In this document: positions 37,425-46,534 of the stretch, one piece after another | Position numbering within the stretch: the stretch's first letter is position 1 | How the letters are laid out: the number at the start of each line of letters is the position of its first letter | Assembly (NCBI RefSeq): GCF_005860765.1 | Contig: NZ_VCEI01000011.1 | Location: 496,001 to 560,000, forward strand | Reading direction: 5' to 3' | Origin: Dyadobacter sediminis | GTDB lineage: Bacteria; Bacteroidota; Bacteroidia; Cytophagales; Spirosomataceae | DNA: 64,000 nt | The notes under the pieces: generated by a model | The model's database searches: none | The model's input: the letters and a program-made list of their open reading frames with translations, nothing else | What the model was told of the DNA's origin: nothing | Translations under genes and position numbers: made by a program

Positions 37425-38999
37425 TTATAGCTTGAATCCCAGCGTAGCACGCAGCACATTGTTTTTGACATCATTCTGCTTGAACAACGGACTCATTCCC
37501 CATTCGTGCGAGAAATCGAGTGTTATAAATCCGAATTCAAGGCCAAGTCCGGCATTAAGGCCATAGGAGTAATCCTCAATGTTGTTTTTGGAGAACTGCG
37601 CCTGGTTATTATCGTCTACATCCAGTACGTACGTTCCTACAATACCGCCTTTGATGTTGGCTTTGAAAAATCCTTTGTTTGCTTTGGTAAGATAAAGACC
37701 GATCATTACCGGAACTTTCAACGAATGAATTCGCGGGCCGTCCAGCAAAGGCGCACTTGAAATACTATCTTCGCTGGTTACTCGCAAGGATGAACTGAAA
37801 TAATGCGCACCCGGCTGAATAAAGAAACGCTTCATATGTATTCTGAAATCAAGTCCTGCGTTCCAGCCTGTACGTCCGTCAGCTGTGCCTTCCTTAAAAT
37901 CCGCATTGAAATTGGAGGCGTGTACACCCACCATTGGAATCACCCATAATCCTGAATTGCGCGCATTCACTTCGCCGAATCGTTCCTTGAAGGTTAATCT
38001 TTCGCCGGGTCTGGATTGAATGTACTGGGTTTGTTCCGTATTTTGCGGCATATTGTTTTGTCCTGCGTAAGCATTGCCGCGTCTCTGGTTCTGCCATGCT
38101 TTAAAGGCTTCATAATCATCCATGTTGCTGTTGCCATATGGCTGCATTTGCTGACTGGAACCGCCTGCCATTCTGGATTTGTCATAATCCGAAGGAACAA
38201 TAATGTTGTTGATGATGATTGAAGGCTGACCGGCTTGCTGCGGATAATTCTTGTAAGTCGATTCCAGCACTTTCTGAGCAATTTCGTTGGCATTTGCATT
38301 ATTGTTTCCGCCATCCACCGGAACGTTGCGCTGAATGACCTGCGGATTGTTCTGGTATTGTTGCGCAGGTGCGGGGTTGTTGTAGGAAGGTGCCTGATTG
38401 GAACCGCCAGATTGATTGTACCCCGCCGACTGGTTGGAAGCGTTTCCTTGTATATATCCGCCGGATGTGTTGCCTCCGTTATATTGGCTGGAAGCATTTC
38501 CCTGACCAGAATTATTTGCCGGATAAGAAGCGGAAGCTTGTGTTGTGGAGGTTACACCTGCCGGAGTTATACCTGATTTCGATTCTTCTTCTGCAATTTC
38601 CTTCCGCAGCGATTCTATTTTTTTGTTGGTATCTTCAACATCTTCGGCTGCTTTTCTGGCATTTTTGGAACTTTTCTCTGCCTGTTTTGCCGATTTGTTT
38701 GCCTGGTTTGCCAGATCCTTGTTCTTGGCATCATTTCGCAATCTGTTAGCCAGATCTTCGTTTTCAGCTGCAGCGTTTTGCGCTTCCTGTGCAGCCTGAT
38801 TGGCTTTGCTGGTTTTTTCTGTCAGCTCGTTTTCGAGTTTGGCAAGTTCGATTCTTTTTTCATTTAATTTCTTGCTGATTTCAATCGCTTCTTTTTGCTG
38901 ATTAAGCATATTGATTGAATCTTTGGAAACACCTTGTGCAGATGCGGAAATTGCCATGAACATTATTCCATAAGTATATAGAACAGTATGCATTTTCAT
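37425..38999 (-). CDS. Outer-membrane beta-barrel protein with N-terminal periplasmic coiled coil
   Basis: This 524-residue protein has a signal peptide ending at SASAQ, a charged Lys/Glu/Ala-rich coiled coil (about 22-150), a Gly/Asn/Gln-rich linker with repeated GNAS motifs (about 160-260) and a C-terminal membrane barrel (about 345-524). The barrel is of the outer-membrane beta-barrel type with MVGVHASNF and a terminal ATLGFKL. Its first 150 residues are clearly related to the whole 147-residue protein encoded at 60716-61159. The coiled coil may span the periplasm or bind peptidoglycan while the barrel anchors it. Function unknown. Confidence 0.8.
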   Translation of the reverse strand: MKMHTVLYTYGIMFMAISASAQGVSKDSINMLNQQKEAIEISKKLNEKRIELAKLENELTEKTSKANQAAQEAQNAAAENEDLANRLRNDAKNKDLANQANKSAKQAEKSSKNARKAAEDVEDTNKKIESLRKEIAEEESKSGITPAGVTSTTQASASYPANNSGQGNASSQYNGGNTSGGYIQGNASNQSAGYNQSGGSNQAPSYNNPAPAQQYQNNPQVIQRNVPVDGGNNNANANEIAQKVLESTYKNYPQQAGQPSIIINNIIVPSDYDKSRMAGGSSQQMQPYGNSNMDDYEAFKAWQNQRRGNAYAGQNNMPQNTEQTQYIQSRPGERLTFKERFGEVNARNSGLWVIPMVGVHASNFNADFKEGTADGRTGWNAGLDFRIHMKRFFIQPGAHYFSSSLRVTSEDSISSAPLLDGPRIHSLKVPVMIGLYLTKANKGFFKANIKGGIVGTYVLDVDDNNQAQFSKNNIEDYSYGLNAGLGLEFGFITLDFSHEWGMSPLFKQNDVKNNVLRATLGFKL

Positions 39000-39210
39000 A
39001 ATAATGAATTTTGGTAAAGTAATACTTACAATTCATAAAGAATTATGCCTGTACCAAAATGCATGATCAAACGCGGAGGGATTTACCGGATAATGGTTTG
39101 TTTTTGGCCTGCCAAATACATCTTTGAAAATCTTTAATTCAACATTAAAAAGAATTACCGGTTGCAGATTGAAATTTTTCGAAGACTTGTAAAGAATGGA
39201 TTGCAAATGA

Positions 39211-39249
39211 AAATCCGGTAACATATAAATGAAATATGTTACCGGATTT
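39211..39249. terminator. Hairpin terminator downstream of the SRPBCC gene
   Basis: AAATCCGGTAACATAT (39211-39226) pairs perfectly with a copy starting at 39234, around a 7-base loop. It lies about 65 bases after the leftward SRPBCC gene stop at 39312 and is T-rich on both sides. Confidence 0.65.
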
Positions 39250-39311
39250 AAATGTTTTTTTCGGGCATAATTTATCGTAATTAACACAAAATAATTAATT
39301 ACATAAATGAA

Positions 39312-39851
39312 CTAAGCTCCGCCTACTTTAACCTGTTCGGGGGCTTCATTATATCCGCCGGATCGGTCATTCATCTGTTCGTCGCTGCGCAGATTATCAT
39401 GGCCACTTTCGTTGGATTCAAGAAATTGTTTTAAACTTTCCAAACCATTATTCCAACCTTCCTGATGCGGTTTGATGGCTTCCGGGCCTGAAAAACCTTC
39501 TTGTAAAATATGAAGAATACTGCCATTATCTTTGCCTTCAAACGAAATGGTCAGCGTGTAGGAAGCTTCTTCATTATTTTCGGTAAGATTCCAGTTCCAG
39601 GAATAAACCAGCTTTTCATTCGGGTTTACCTGCTTGTAATTTCCTGAAATAATTAGTCCTGCTTCCTGAAATTCATAAGTTACTTCACCGCCTTCGCGAA
39701 GATCATTTTTAACATCTTTCAGCGAGTTTCCACTAGGATGCCACCATTGTTTCAGTTGATCCGGTTCTGTCCAGGCCTGGAAAAGTCTGTTTACATCCAC
39801 TGCAAATTCCTTGCTTATCTGAATCGTATTTGCGTTTTGATCCGTATCCAT
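39312..39851 (-). CDS. SRPBCC (AHSA1-like) domain protein
   Basis: This 179-residue protein carries an AHSA1-type START-like fold: SKEFAVDVNRLFQAWTEPDQ opens the domain, WWHPSGNS follows, then NPNEKLVYSWNW and the final helix HQEGWNNGLESLKQFLE. The last 35 residues are a polar tail. Such cytosolic proteins bind small hydrophobic ligands or act in stress responses; the ligand is not predictable. It stands alone, with hairpins downstream and an AT-rich region upstream. Confidence 0.85.
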   Translation of the reverse strand: MDTDQNANTIQISKEFAVDVNRLFQAWTEPDQLKQWWHPSGNSLKDVKNDLREGGEVTYEFQEAGLIISGNYKQVNPNEKLVYSWNWNLTENNEEASYTLTISFEGKDNGSILHILQEGFSGPEAIKPHQEGWNNGLESLKQFLESNESGHDNLRSDEQMNDRSGGYNEAPEQVKVGGA

Positions 39852-40519
39852 TATGATTGTTATATTTTATTTTTCCATCTGCACCCAGTCTGATTTTCAG
39901 CTGAGCAGAAGACCAAATTTGTAACTATAATAATTGTACCGAAGAAACTGCAGGGAATGAAATGAACAGGTCCTGATTTGCATAGTCCGATGAATACTTC
40001 ATGGGCTGTGAAACAAATAAGCCAATCCATACAATAAACTGTACCGGATTGGCCTTCCTGAATTTTGAAATGACACTGATTTGCTGACGTGCATTTTATC
40101 CCTTATGCATCCGTCTAAATGACTTTTTATTTACCTCCACAACAGAGCAAAATGTCCATGAACAGGAATCGCAGAAACCTTCAGATTGTCTAGGCCATTT
40201 TGGCTTAGGTGCCACTCGGAACCGGATTGACCGGTTTGTCGGGCTACAATAATCCATTATATATAGCGGCAAATCTGCCACACCTTGCAACACCGGTTAA
40301 ATGGTTTGTCCGTCGGACTTGGCCTTGCCATTTACAGGATCATTCCGGAAATCGAAAAAAGACGCTCGCATTTCGAATTGTCCGTTTATGGATTTTGGCC
40401 GGTTTTCCTCTTTACCCTCCGTTCTTTTTTATACCGGTTGAAATAGCCGCGCCATTGCTGTTGATTTGCTGGCAGCGGCTGATTGCAACCAAAGATGATG
40501 CTATTGGAATATGCTGCAA
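39852..40519. other. Intergenic region without a supported gene
   Basis: About 670 bases. A hairpin (AAGCCAATCC at 40019-40028 with GGATTGGCCTT near 40046) is present. From about 40090 to 40450 the GC content rises and short overlapping frames occur on both strands, but none has coding-like composition or a recognisable family. This could be a decayed gene or insertion element. Confidence 0.4.
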
Positions 40520-40879
40520 TTATCCGTGGTAATCTGCCTGCGGCATGGCATATTCCACTTCTGCTTTCACCTTTTCAAATAGCAGCAGTATTCTGTTGGC
40601 AACAGCAACACATTCCTGCGGTGACATCTGGTCAATGGTATTGGCGACTGCATTCTGGATTATTCTTCCGCTTTCATCTTTTTTCGGACCTTTATGCTTG
40701 ACGATGTTGCAGATGCTTTCCCATTCAGGATATAAATTATCTGAAAAATATCGTGATGGAATAAGCTGAAAATAACCGGCTTGCGCTTTAAGATGCTGTT
40801 TGGAAAGCAGTACGTTCGTGGTGAGACTTTCTACAAGTTTTGAAAGTTCAATGTAAACGAAAATGTTTGACTTTTTCAT
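40520..40879 (-). CDS. Hypothetical small helical protein
   Basis: This 119-residue protein is not recognised. It is mostly helical by composition (IELSKLVESLTTNVLLSKQHL at the start, ANRILLLFEKVKAEVEY at the end), has no signal peptide or membrane segment and contains a short basic loop KHKGPKKDESGR. The codon choice looks normal and the ATG has an A-rich upstream region. A hairpin around 40925-40972 lies upstream. It is probably a real cytosolic protein of unknown role. Confidence 0.6.
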   Translation of the reverse strand: MKKSNIFVYIELSKLVESLTTNVLLSKQHLKAQAGYFQLIPSRYFSDNLYPEWESICNIVKHKGPKKDESGRIIQNAVANTIDQMSPQECVAVANRILLLFEKVKAEVEYAMPQADYHG

Positions 40880-41614
40880 GATGTGCGGTAGTATTATAAT
40901 GATCTCAGTTGTTTCATTCGGAAAATCCAGAACGAAAATCCAGCAGCAAAATCAAGCTGGATTGTTCTGAATTACATCATTTGCATCATTAGAAAATGGC
41001 TAATAAATACAGATGAATGCATCAGGGAAAATGATTAAATAGTGTTTTGAATCAGCCTGAATAAATTCCACATTGTATCCGGTACTATATACAACATTTA
41101 TAAAATATTAATTCAATTAAAGGAAGACAGCAGCGGGTTTCACATTATCCTTTTAAGGATTATTTACTTAAAATAATTCAATATACACGATAAATGAATG
41201 AATGCCAAAATATGCGCAAACAAAATACACCGTGCAACGAATTTCTGGATAATGGTCAATTAATTAAAAAATGATTAACATAAATGCAGCTTAACTCCGT
41301 TACATATACGTTGTAGAAATAACACGAATGTAGTTTAACCTAGTTTTATATTCATATCGTAGTTATTTAAGAATAAGCTGGCTGAAATGGTATGGTTCGG
41401 GTAATTACAGCAGGATATATGCCGCTTGGTTTCTCTTAAAACCTGCAAGAAATGTAAATACATAATCCGGTTTAATCCTGATCCGGCGGACAATAAATCC
41501 GGATGATCAAAATTCTTTATCTGCAGAATTTTTTAATGCAGGTACTCGTAATTATACCTGCAAAGTTATATCATACAGTAAGGATACAAGCTGGTAAGAG
41601 GCCGCAAAGATTAG
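40880..41614. other. AT-rich intergenic region
   Basis: About 735 bases with no supported gene. A hairpin with arms TCCAGAAC...GCTGG lies at about 40925-40972, and TGCAGGTA (41537-41544) pairs with TACCTGCA (41555-41562) about 50 bases beyond the stop of the double-receiver gene, possibly a weak terminator. The remainder is AT-rich without repeats that I can see. Confidence 0.45.
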
Positions 41615-42511
41615 TTAAGAATTAGGCTTTTTAGGCAAGGAAATTACATTCCACCATGCATGAATCAGATGTTGAAAATAGCTGAGCCAATTGTCATAAT
41701 CAACGGATTTTGTAAGGTATGCACTTGCCTGATTCCGGTAACTTTCATCAATATCTTCGCGATCCTCCGAAAAGCTGAATACAACTATGGGAATGTTGTT
41801 TATATTATTGGAAACAAAAAATTCACGCATTGCTTTCAGCAGTTGCAAACCATCTTTTCGTTCAGGCATGTACAAGTCCAGAATAATCAGCTGCGGAGGA
41901 TATTGCAGCGTTTTCCAATGATCATTGAAGAATTCCATGGTGTTTTCCGGACTGTTCATTTCATAAATACTGACATTATGCAATGTATTTTTGATGGCGT
42001 GTGACATCAGCACACTCTGATCCGGACTGTCCTCAATAATCAGGATTGTTTTCTGTTCATTATCCTTAGGTATTACAGCGTCTTTCGGAAAGGGATTGTT
42101 ATTCAGAAAGCAGATAGTGACAGCTTCGGCAAGTTCAATATATTCCCTTGCAGAAACCGGTTTGGTGATGTAGGCATTGATTCCAAGTTCGTACGCATTG
42201 TTGATCAGATCCGCGCTGGACGATGTGGAAATCATCACCACGGGTATGTGGCTGCAATAATCATTGGCCTTGATATGGGTCAGTATTTCAAGCCCGCTGA
42301 TCCGCGGCATATTCATATCCATCAGGATAAGTGACGATTGTTCACAAATGGTTTTTGTATTGATCAATTCCATCATATGTACGGCGTCACTTACCTCGTA
42401 AATATCTATTTCTCCGATTACATGCTCGATGGCTTCTTTCATGAGCATACGATCGTCATCGTCATCATCAACAATATAAATGGATTTGATGTTATTCTTT
42501 ATTTCACTCAT
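41615..42511 (-). CDS. Response regulator with two receiver domains and no output domain
   Basis: This 298-residue protein consists of two receiver domains. The first (about 10-135) has the acidic cluster DDDDDD at 15-20, the phospho-acceptor D65 in LILMDMNMP and K117 in ITKP. The second (about 153-285) has IEDS, phospho-acceptor D212 in LILDLYMP and K268. No DNA-binding or enzymatic output follows, so it must signal by protein contact or act as a phosphate relay or sink. No histidine kinase gene is adjacent, so the partner is unknown. Confidence 0.88.
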   Translation of the reverse strand: MSEIKNNIKSIYIVDDDDDDRMLMKEAIEHVIGEIDIYEVSDAVHMMELINTKTICEQSSLILMDMNMPRISGLEILTHIKANDYCSHIPVVMISTSSSADLINNAYELGINAYITKPVSAREYIELAEAVTICFLNNNPFPKDAVIPKDNEQKTILIIEDSPDQSVLMSHAIKNTLHNVSIYEMNSPENTMEFFNDHWKTLQYPPQLIILDLYMPERKDGLQLLKAMREFFVSNNINNIPIVVFSFSEDREDIDESYRNQASAYLTKSVDYDNWLSYFQHLIHAWWNVISLPKKPNS

Positions 42512-42758
42512 TTATCAAAAGTAATGGGGCTATTACGGGTGTTCTTTTAAATCAGCCAACGCACCGGAATGCTGCTGGACAATTGGACAATTATTTAAAA
42601 TTGTATGTAAAAAAAAGGTACTGAATGCATTTATCAAAACCATGCTTTTTGACTATTTGACCTTTTAAAATACATACTCAGATTTTATTTATAAGCAATA
42701 TTTCTGCAATTTAAACTGTATTTAAATAGCAAACCAACAGACGGGTTGGTAAAATAAA

Positions 42759-42798
42759 AGGCAGAAAACGAATGGTATATTTTATTTCGCTTTCTGCC
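42759..42798. terminator. Hairpin terminator downstream of the acidic small gene
   Basis: AGGCAGAAA-ACGAA pairs with TTTCG-CTTTCTGCCT around an AT-rich loop, about 60 bases after the stop at 42861. The flanking 42512-42860 region otherwise shows only AT-rich sequence. Confidence 0.55.
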
Positions 42799-42860
42799 TG
42801 ACAGCAACTTGCCAAAAATACCTGAACTAAGGTATTTGTTTTCTGAGATTATGTGAAGAT

Positions 42861-43124
42861 TCAGGCTTTGAAGTTTTCATCCTCCGACTTTTCATCTTCC
42901 TTGTCTTCGAAGTCATCGTTCCGGTTTCTTTCAACTCCTCTGATGCCTCTTCCGCCTTTTATCGATTGCCTGGCTTCCAGTTCTTCCTCTGCGCCCGGTT
43001 TGGAATAATCGATTCCATAATCATCCACCGTATCATCATTGAAATTGTCTACTGCATTTCTGCCGTGCGCCGTCGGAGTGGTTTCTTCCTCGTTTTGTTG
43101 TGTATTATGATCGTCGTTTTGCAT
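42861..43124 (-). CDS. Small acidic, disordered hypothetical protein
   Basis: This 87-residue protein is rich in Asp, Glu and Asn, with no hydrophobic core, signal peptide or membrane helix. A central GRGIRGVERNR patch is basic. The composition predicts an intrinsically disordered protein. It stands alone, 80 bases from the LLM oxidoreductase stop. I do not recognise a family. The frame is short but has an ATG and good base composition, so a real gene is likely. Confidence 0.6.
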   Translation of the reverse strand: MQNDDHNTQQNEEETTPTAHGRNAVDNFNDDTVDDYGIDYSKPGAEEELEARQSIKGGRGIRGVERNRNDDFEDKEDEKSEDENFKA

Positions 43125-43205
43125 GATGTTTCTGTTTAAATCTTACAATGCCTTACAAATATTGTTCCTGCTTTGGTAAGTATTTTCATAAAAGGACAAG
43201 ACTGT

Positions 43206-44186
43206 TCACAACACCTTTCTAGACTGGAATTCGGGTAAGACTTTTTCGCCGAACACTTCAATAAATTGTTGCTGGCCGGTGTTTACATTATGCAGATACA
43301 GTTCGGTTACGCCCGCTTCAATGTCTTGTAAAAGCCATTCGGTATGCTGGTCGGTACTGTCAGAAATGCGTACTGAACTTTTGAGATCTTCGGGCCTTAC
43401 AACCGAACCCGCTGCATCAAATCCCTTAGCTCCGCGAATATCGGAAAGCAGTGCTGATGAAAAAATATTGTTTTTCCATTGATGATGTGCACCCGCCAGC
43501 GCCTTGGCATAAGTTGTATCATAGGAAAGCTGCACTTTCAGGTAAACAGGCTTTCCGGCTCCGCCATTTTCCCGGAATGCATGCACCATTTTTTTCAGTT
43601 CTTCTGGCTCGCGGGAAGTGGTAATCATGCCATCCGCCCATGTTCCGACCCATGCCGCCGTTTCAACCGTCAGTGCCGGGCCTATGATTTGCGGAATGTA
43701 ATCGGGCCGCGTATAAAGCTTGGCTTCGACCACTTTCACCAGACCGTCATGGGTTACGGTTTCTCCACGCCATAACGCCCGCATGATGTCCACGCATTCT
43801 TTAAGGCGCCGGTTTCTTTTTTCCTTGTAGGGCCATTGTTCGCCTGTGATGTGTTCGTTAAGAAACTGTCCGCTGCCGGCTGCAATCCAGAAACGGTTGG
43901 GAAACATTTCGCAGAGTGTCGCAACGGCCTGCGCAATAATGGCGGGATGATACCGCTGGCCGGGCGCATTCACAATGCCGTAATTCAATGACGTTGCGTG
44001 CATGGCAGCGCCGAGCCAGCTCCATGCAAAGCCGCTTTCGCCCTGCGTTTCGCTCCATGGAAAAAAATGATCTGAACTCAGTGCGTTTGTAAATCCCGCT
44101 TGCTGTGCCTGAACAACAAGTTTTAAAAGTTCACTGGGTTTAAACTGTTCATGCGATGCATGATAACCTATGGCGATTTTGCTCAT
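43206..44186 (-). CDS. FMN/F420-type LLM-class oxidoreductase (TIGR03885-like)
   Basis: This protein of about 326 residues starts at ATG 44186 (MSKIAIGYHASHEQFKPSE); an in-frame ATG at 44210 adds eight unlikely residues. It has the luciferase-like monooxygenase barrel, with SDHFFPWSETQGESGFAWSW, GIVNAPGQRYHPAIIAQAVATL and GSGQFLNEHITGEQWP, which fit the TIGR03885 non-F420 flavin oxidoreductase group. It should bind a reduced flavin and oxidise a small molecule. The substrate is unknown and no flavin reductase gene is adjacent. Confidence 0.87.
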   Translation of the reverse strand: MSKIAIGYHASHEQFKPSELLKLVVQAQQAGFTNALSSDHFFPWSETQGESGFAWSWLGAAMHATSLNYGIVNAPGQRYHPAIIAQAVATLCEMFPNRFWIAAGSGQFLNEHITGEQWPYKEKRNRRLKECVDIMRALWRGETVTHDGLVKVVEAKLYTRPDYIPQIIGPALTVETAAWVGTWADGMITTSREPEELKKMVHAFRENGGAGKPVYLKVQLSYDTTYAKALAGAHHQWKNNIFSSALLSDIRGAKGFDAAGSVVRPEDLKSSVRISDSTDQHTEWLLQDIEAGVTELYLHNVNTGQQQFIEVFGEKVLPEFQSRKVL

Positions 44187-44308
44187 ACAGAATTGGATGT
44201 GATTACGCAACTTTTAACTCATTGCATTTTTACTTTTCAACTATGAAACCGCTTGGTTAAAACTGTGCCATGCTTCAGCAGCAACAGTTTGTGGAGTATA
44301 CGAAGGGA

Positions 44309-45523
44309 TTATTTTTTGTCCTTTTTGTCTTTTTTATTTTTCTTGTCTTTCCTGTCTGTCTTTTCTTTCTTGTCTTTCTTCTTATCATTTTTATCGGAGG
44401 AAAATATTTTCTGAAAAAACGTCTTCTTCTCTTCATTTTGCGCTTTTACGGAGCCGATGCTGATTTCATTGTCGATCGAAGGTTGCAGGGCATGGATGAA
44501 TGCATTCTGCAGAATGTTGCTTAGCGCAAACCAGATATTCGTGTTCACGTCGTCCAGCTGTCCTTTGAACGGGATTTTGGTCGCCACCTGATCTTTCTTC
44601 TGATTTTCAAATATTTCGCCGACTCCGCCCGCCACTGCTTCCCATAATTTTCTGAAAACATTGTCTTTCCTGTCTTCTTTTCCGAGAATGTCGAGATGGG
44701 TAATAAATGGCTTGACGTAGCCTGCAAACTGGTTGTCTTTGGCAGCAGCTTCAGTGTACAACCCGAAACGACCGTCATTGACGTCAATTTTGGCATAAGC
44801 CTGAAAAAAGTCGTTGAGCTTGACGAGATTGGTATTTTTCAGCTCGGCGCTCATGTCGAATGTCGGGCTTACTGCGAGGGGATTCAGCTTGGCCCGCATG
44901 TTCAGGTTCCCTTCATAAATGGATGCCGAGGCGTCAACGGATGCAGGCAATATTGCCGTTGAATCATAACTGTTTCGCAGGTTCTGCGCCAGAAGATCCA
45001 GATTGGTCATGGCAATGTCCACGTGCGGTTTGGTAGTATTGTCATTAAACTGCACAATGCCGTCTTTAATCTGGAACCGGTTGATACTGAGCGGCATAAA
45101 GTGGTCCAAAATCTTCATGAAATCGGCTGAGTCCTTGACAACCTGTTTCGGTTCCACGCGGTCTTTGGTAAAAATCAGTTTTGGTTTGGTAAGTACTACA
45201 TTACCGACAATATTCCCTTTCAGCAATGCTTTCCATTCCACAGACAAGTCGATAGCCGATGAGGCGAAGAAAGGCGTCTGTTTGCTGGTTACCGTATCGG
45301 TTTTGTTCAGATAAATACTGTCAATTTTATAGGCGCCCCGAATAATAGCAAGATCAACATCCTGTATATGACCATAGTATCCTTTCATGCTGGCCAGGCT
45401 TTTATTGGCAAAATGAAGTACAATGTACGGAAGTAAAATCCGGATAACGATGAGAAACGTAACCAGACCAAGTATAAACCATAACGTTTTTTGTTTTCTG
45501 GATTTTGGTTTTTCAGTTATCAT
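44309..45523 (-). CDS. DUF748/AsmA-like membrane-anchored protein with lysine-rich tail
   Basis: This 404-residue protein has a short basic N-terminus, one membrane helix (about 13-35, LWFILGLVTFLIVIRILLPY) and a long periplasmic beta-rich body (DLAIIRGAYKIDSIYL, then GNVVLTKPKLIF) typical of DUF748, a relative of AsmA-type inter-membrane lipid proteins. The last 30 residues are almost entirely Lys and Asp, a low-complexity tail. It probably spans the periplasm from the inner membrane. It is a single gene between the LLM and YgaP-like genes. Confidence 0.8.
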   Translation of the reverse strand: MITEKPKSRKQKTLWFILGLVTFLIVIRILLPYIVLHFANKSLASMKGYYGHIQDVDLAIIRGAYKIDSIYLNKTDTVTSKQTPFFASSAIDLSVEWKALLKGNIVGNVVLTKPKLIFTKDRVEPKQVVKDSADFMKILDHFMPLSINRFQIKDGIVQFNDNTTKPHVDIAMTNLDLLAQNLRNSYDSTAILPASVDASASIYEGNLNMRAKLNPLAVSPTFDMSAELKNTNLVKLNDFFQAYAKIDVNDGRFGLYTEAAAKDNQFAGYVKPFITHLDILGKEDRKDNVFRKLWEAVAGGVGEIFENQKKDQVATKIPFKGQLDDVNTNIWFALSNILQNAFIHALQPSIDNEISIGSVKAQNEEKKTFFQKIFSSDKNDKKKDKKEKTDRKDKKNKKDKKDKK

Positions 45524-45735
45524 GCGGAAATGATATTAAGTTCGCCAGATGTTTTAAATTCGAAATTCCGGCAACAGGTACGTTGTCCGGAATTTTCTTG
45601 GAAAGAGGCCAAAGGCACTGTTCCGTTTTTTAAACAGACCTTCGACCATGCATGAAATCATGATGCAGTGCCTACAAATCAAGCGATTCTCGCCAGTAAA
45701 CCGCGCGATCTGTTGAAATGTAGTTTTTTTAGATG

Positions 45736-46005
45736 TCAGGCAAGTGCTTCGGTAACCAGGCTGTTACGTCCGATGGCTTTGTTCAGCGGGCAAAATCCGG
45801 TTGTACCCCGGGTAATCAGTAAGCCGCCGATAAAGGACATTCCTTTTCCCAGCATGGTTTCTTTTTTCGAAAGTCCTGCAACCGTAAGGATTATACCTGC
45901 CGCCAGAGAGATAATGCGTTCGGAATTGCCTACATTTTGTACTTCATGAAGCGTATCCGCGGCTTCATGCGCTTTGTCTTTTACCTTATCCATTGTTGAT
46001 TCCAT
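45736..46005 (-). CDS. YgaP-like (DUF2892) small membrane protein
   Basis: This 89-residue protein has an amphipathic start and two hydrophobic segments. NVGNSERIISLAAG leads into the first helix, and the second ends in TGFCPLNKAIGR, the signature of the DUF2892/YgaP membrane domain. It resembles the N-terminal domain of the protein at 47685-48497, two genes away. It lacks a rhodanese domain. A role in the membrane under stress is conceivable but unproven. Confidence 0.78.
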   Translation of the reverse strand: MESTMDKVKDKAHEAADTLHEVQNVGNSERIISLAAGIILTVAGLSKKETMLGKGMSFIGGLLITRGTTGFCPLNKAIGRNSLVTEALA

Positions 46006-46371
46006 AATACGTGTTTTTACAGATACGGGTGAATATATTTTTAAATCTGCCGTTCAAGAATCATACCAGATTATTTCTGTCCTTCATGATGTTCGTTACA
46101 AGACTGAATCAGCAATGCATTAACAAATTTTTACCGTGCTGAGATACTGTCTGCAATAAAGTATGTTCCTGCCCGTTTACTTACCGTGTCTCTTGCTTTA
46201 TGCTTCTGAACAGTAGTAACCTGTTCTTCGATTAACAAAGATTTTTGACCTAGGCTGAATCAATGCTCCGGCGGTTATGAAACCGGCAATCCTGAAAATG
46301 AACGTGGGAAGAGATGAGGATGAATTAAGGTATCATTCGGGAGGAAACGGTTTTCTTGGTAACCTGCTGAC

Positions 46372-46400
46372 AAATGGCGCGTCGTTCGCGCCATTTTTTT
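46372..46400 (+). terminator. Orphan plus-strand terminator hairpin
   Basis: AAATGGCGCG (46372-46381) pairs with CGCGCCATTT (46387-46396) around TCGTT, followed by a run of T on the plus strand. No plus-strand gene precedes it, so what it terminates is unclear. Confidence 0.65.
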
Positions 46401-46481
46401 TGGCTTTATTGCGAAGTTCGAGTTGACGTATTCAATGTGAATTACCTGTTGTGCAGGCATGCGTATACAGGATTGCGTATA

Positions 46482-46519
46482 TGTAAAAAGCTCCGGCGTC
46501 AGGACCGGAGCTTTTTACA
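46482..46519 (-). terminator. Rho-independent terminator of the alcohol dehydrogenase operon
   Basis: TGTAAAAAGCTCCGG (46482-46496) pairs perfectly with CCGGAGCTTTTTACA (46505-46519), 16 bases after the dehydrogenase stop. The left arm gives a T run when read leftwards. Confidence 0.88.
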
Positions 46520-46534
46520 TGATGTAATTTATTT

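Larger units (their letters stand above)
46006..46534. other. Intergenic region with two terminator hairpins
   Basis: About 530 bases hold a plus-strand hairpin at 46372-46400 and the minus-strand terminator at 46482-46519. A short plus-strand frame (46277-46432, 51 codons) runs through the first hairpin; it shows no recognisable protein and is not called. Confidence 0.45.

Noticed and set aside
40209..40532. Plus-strand frame of 107 codons in the intergenic region
   Set aside because: Composition is not coding-like, it overlaps the end of the small leftward gene, and no family is recognised.
46275..46460. Short frames on both strands between two hairpins
   Set aside because: They run through a terminator hairpin and have no recognisable sequence; more likely non-coding.
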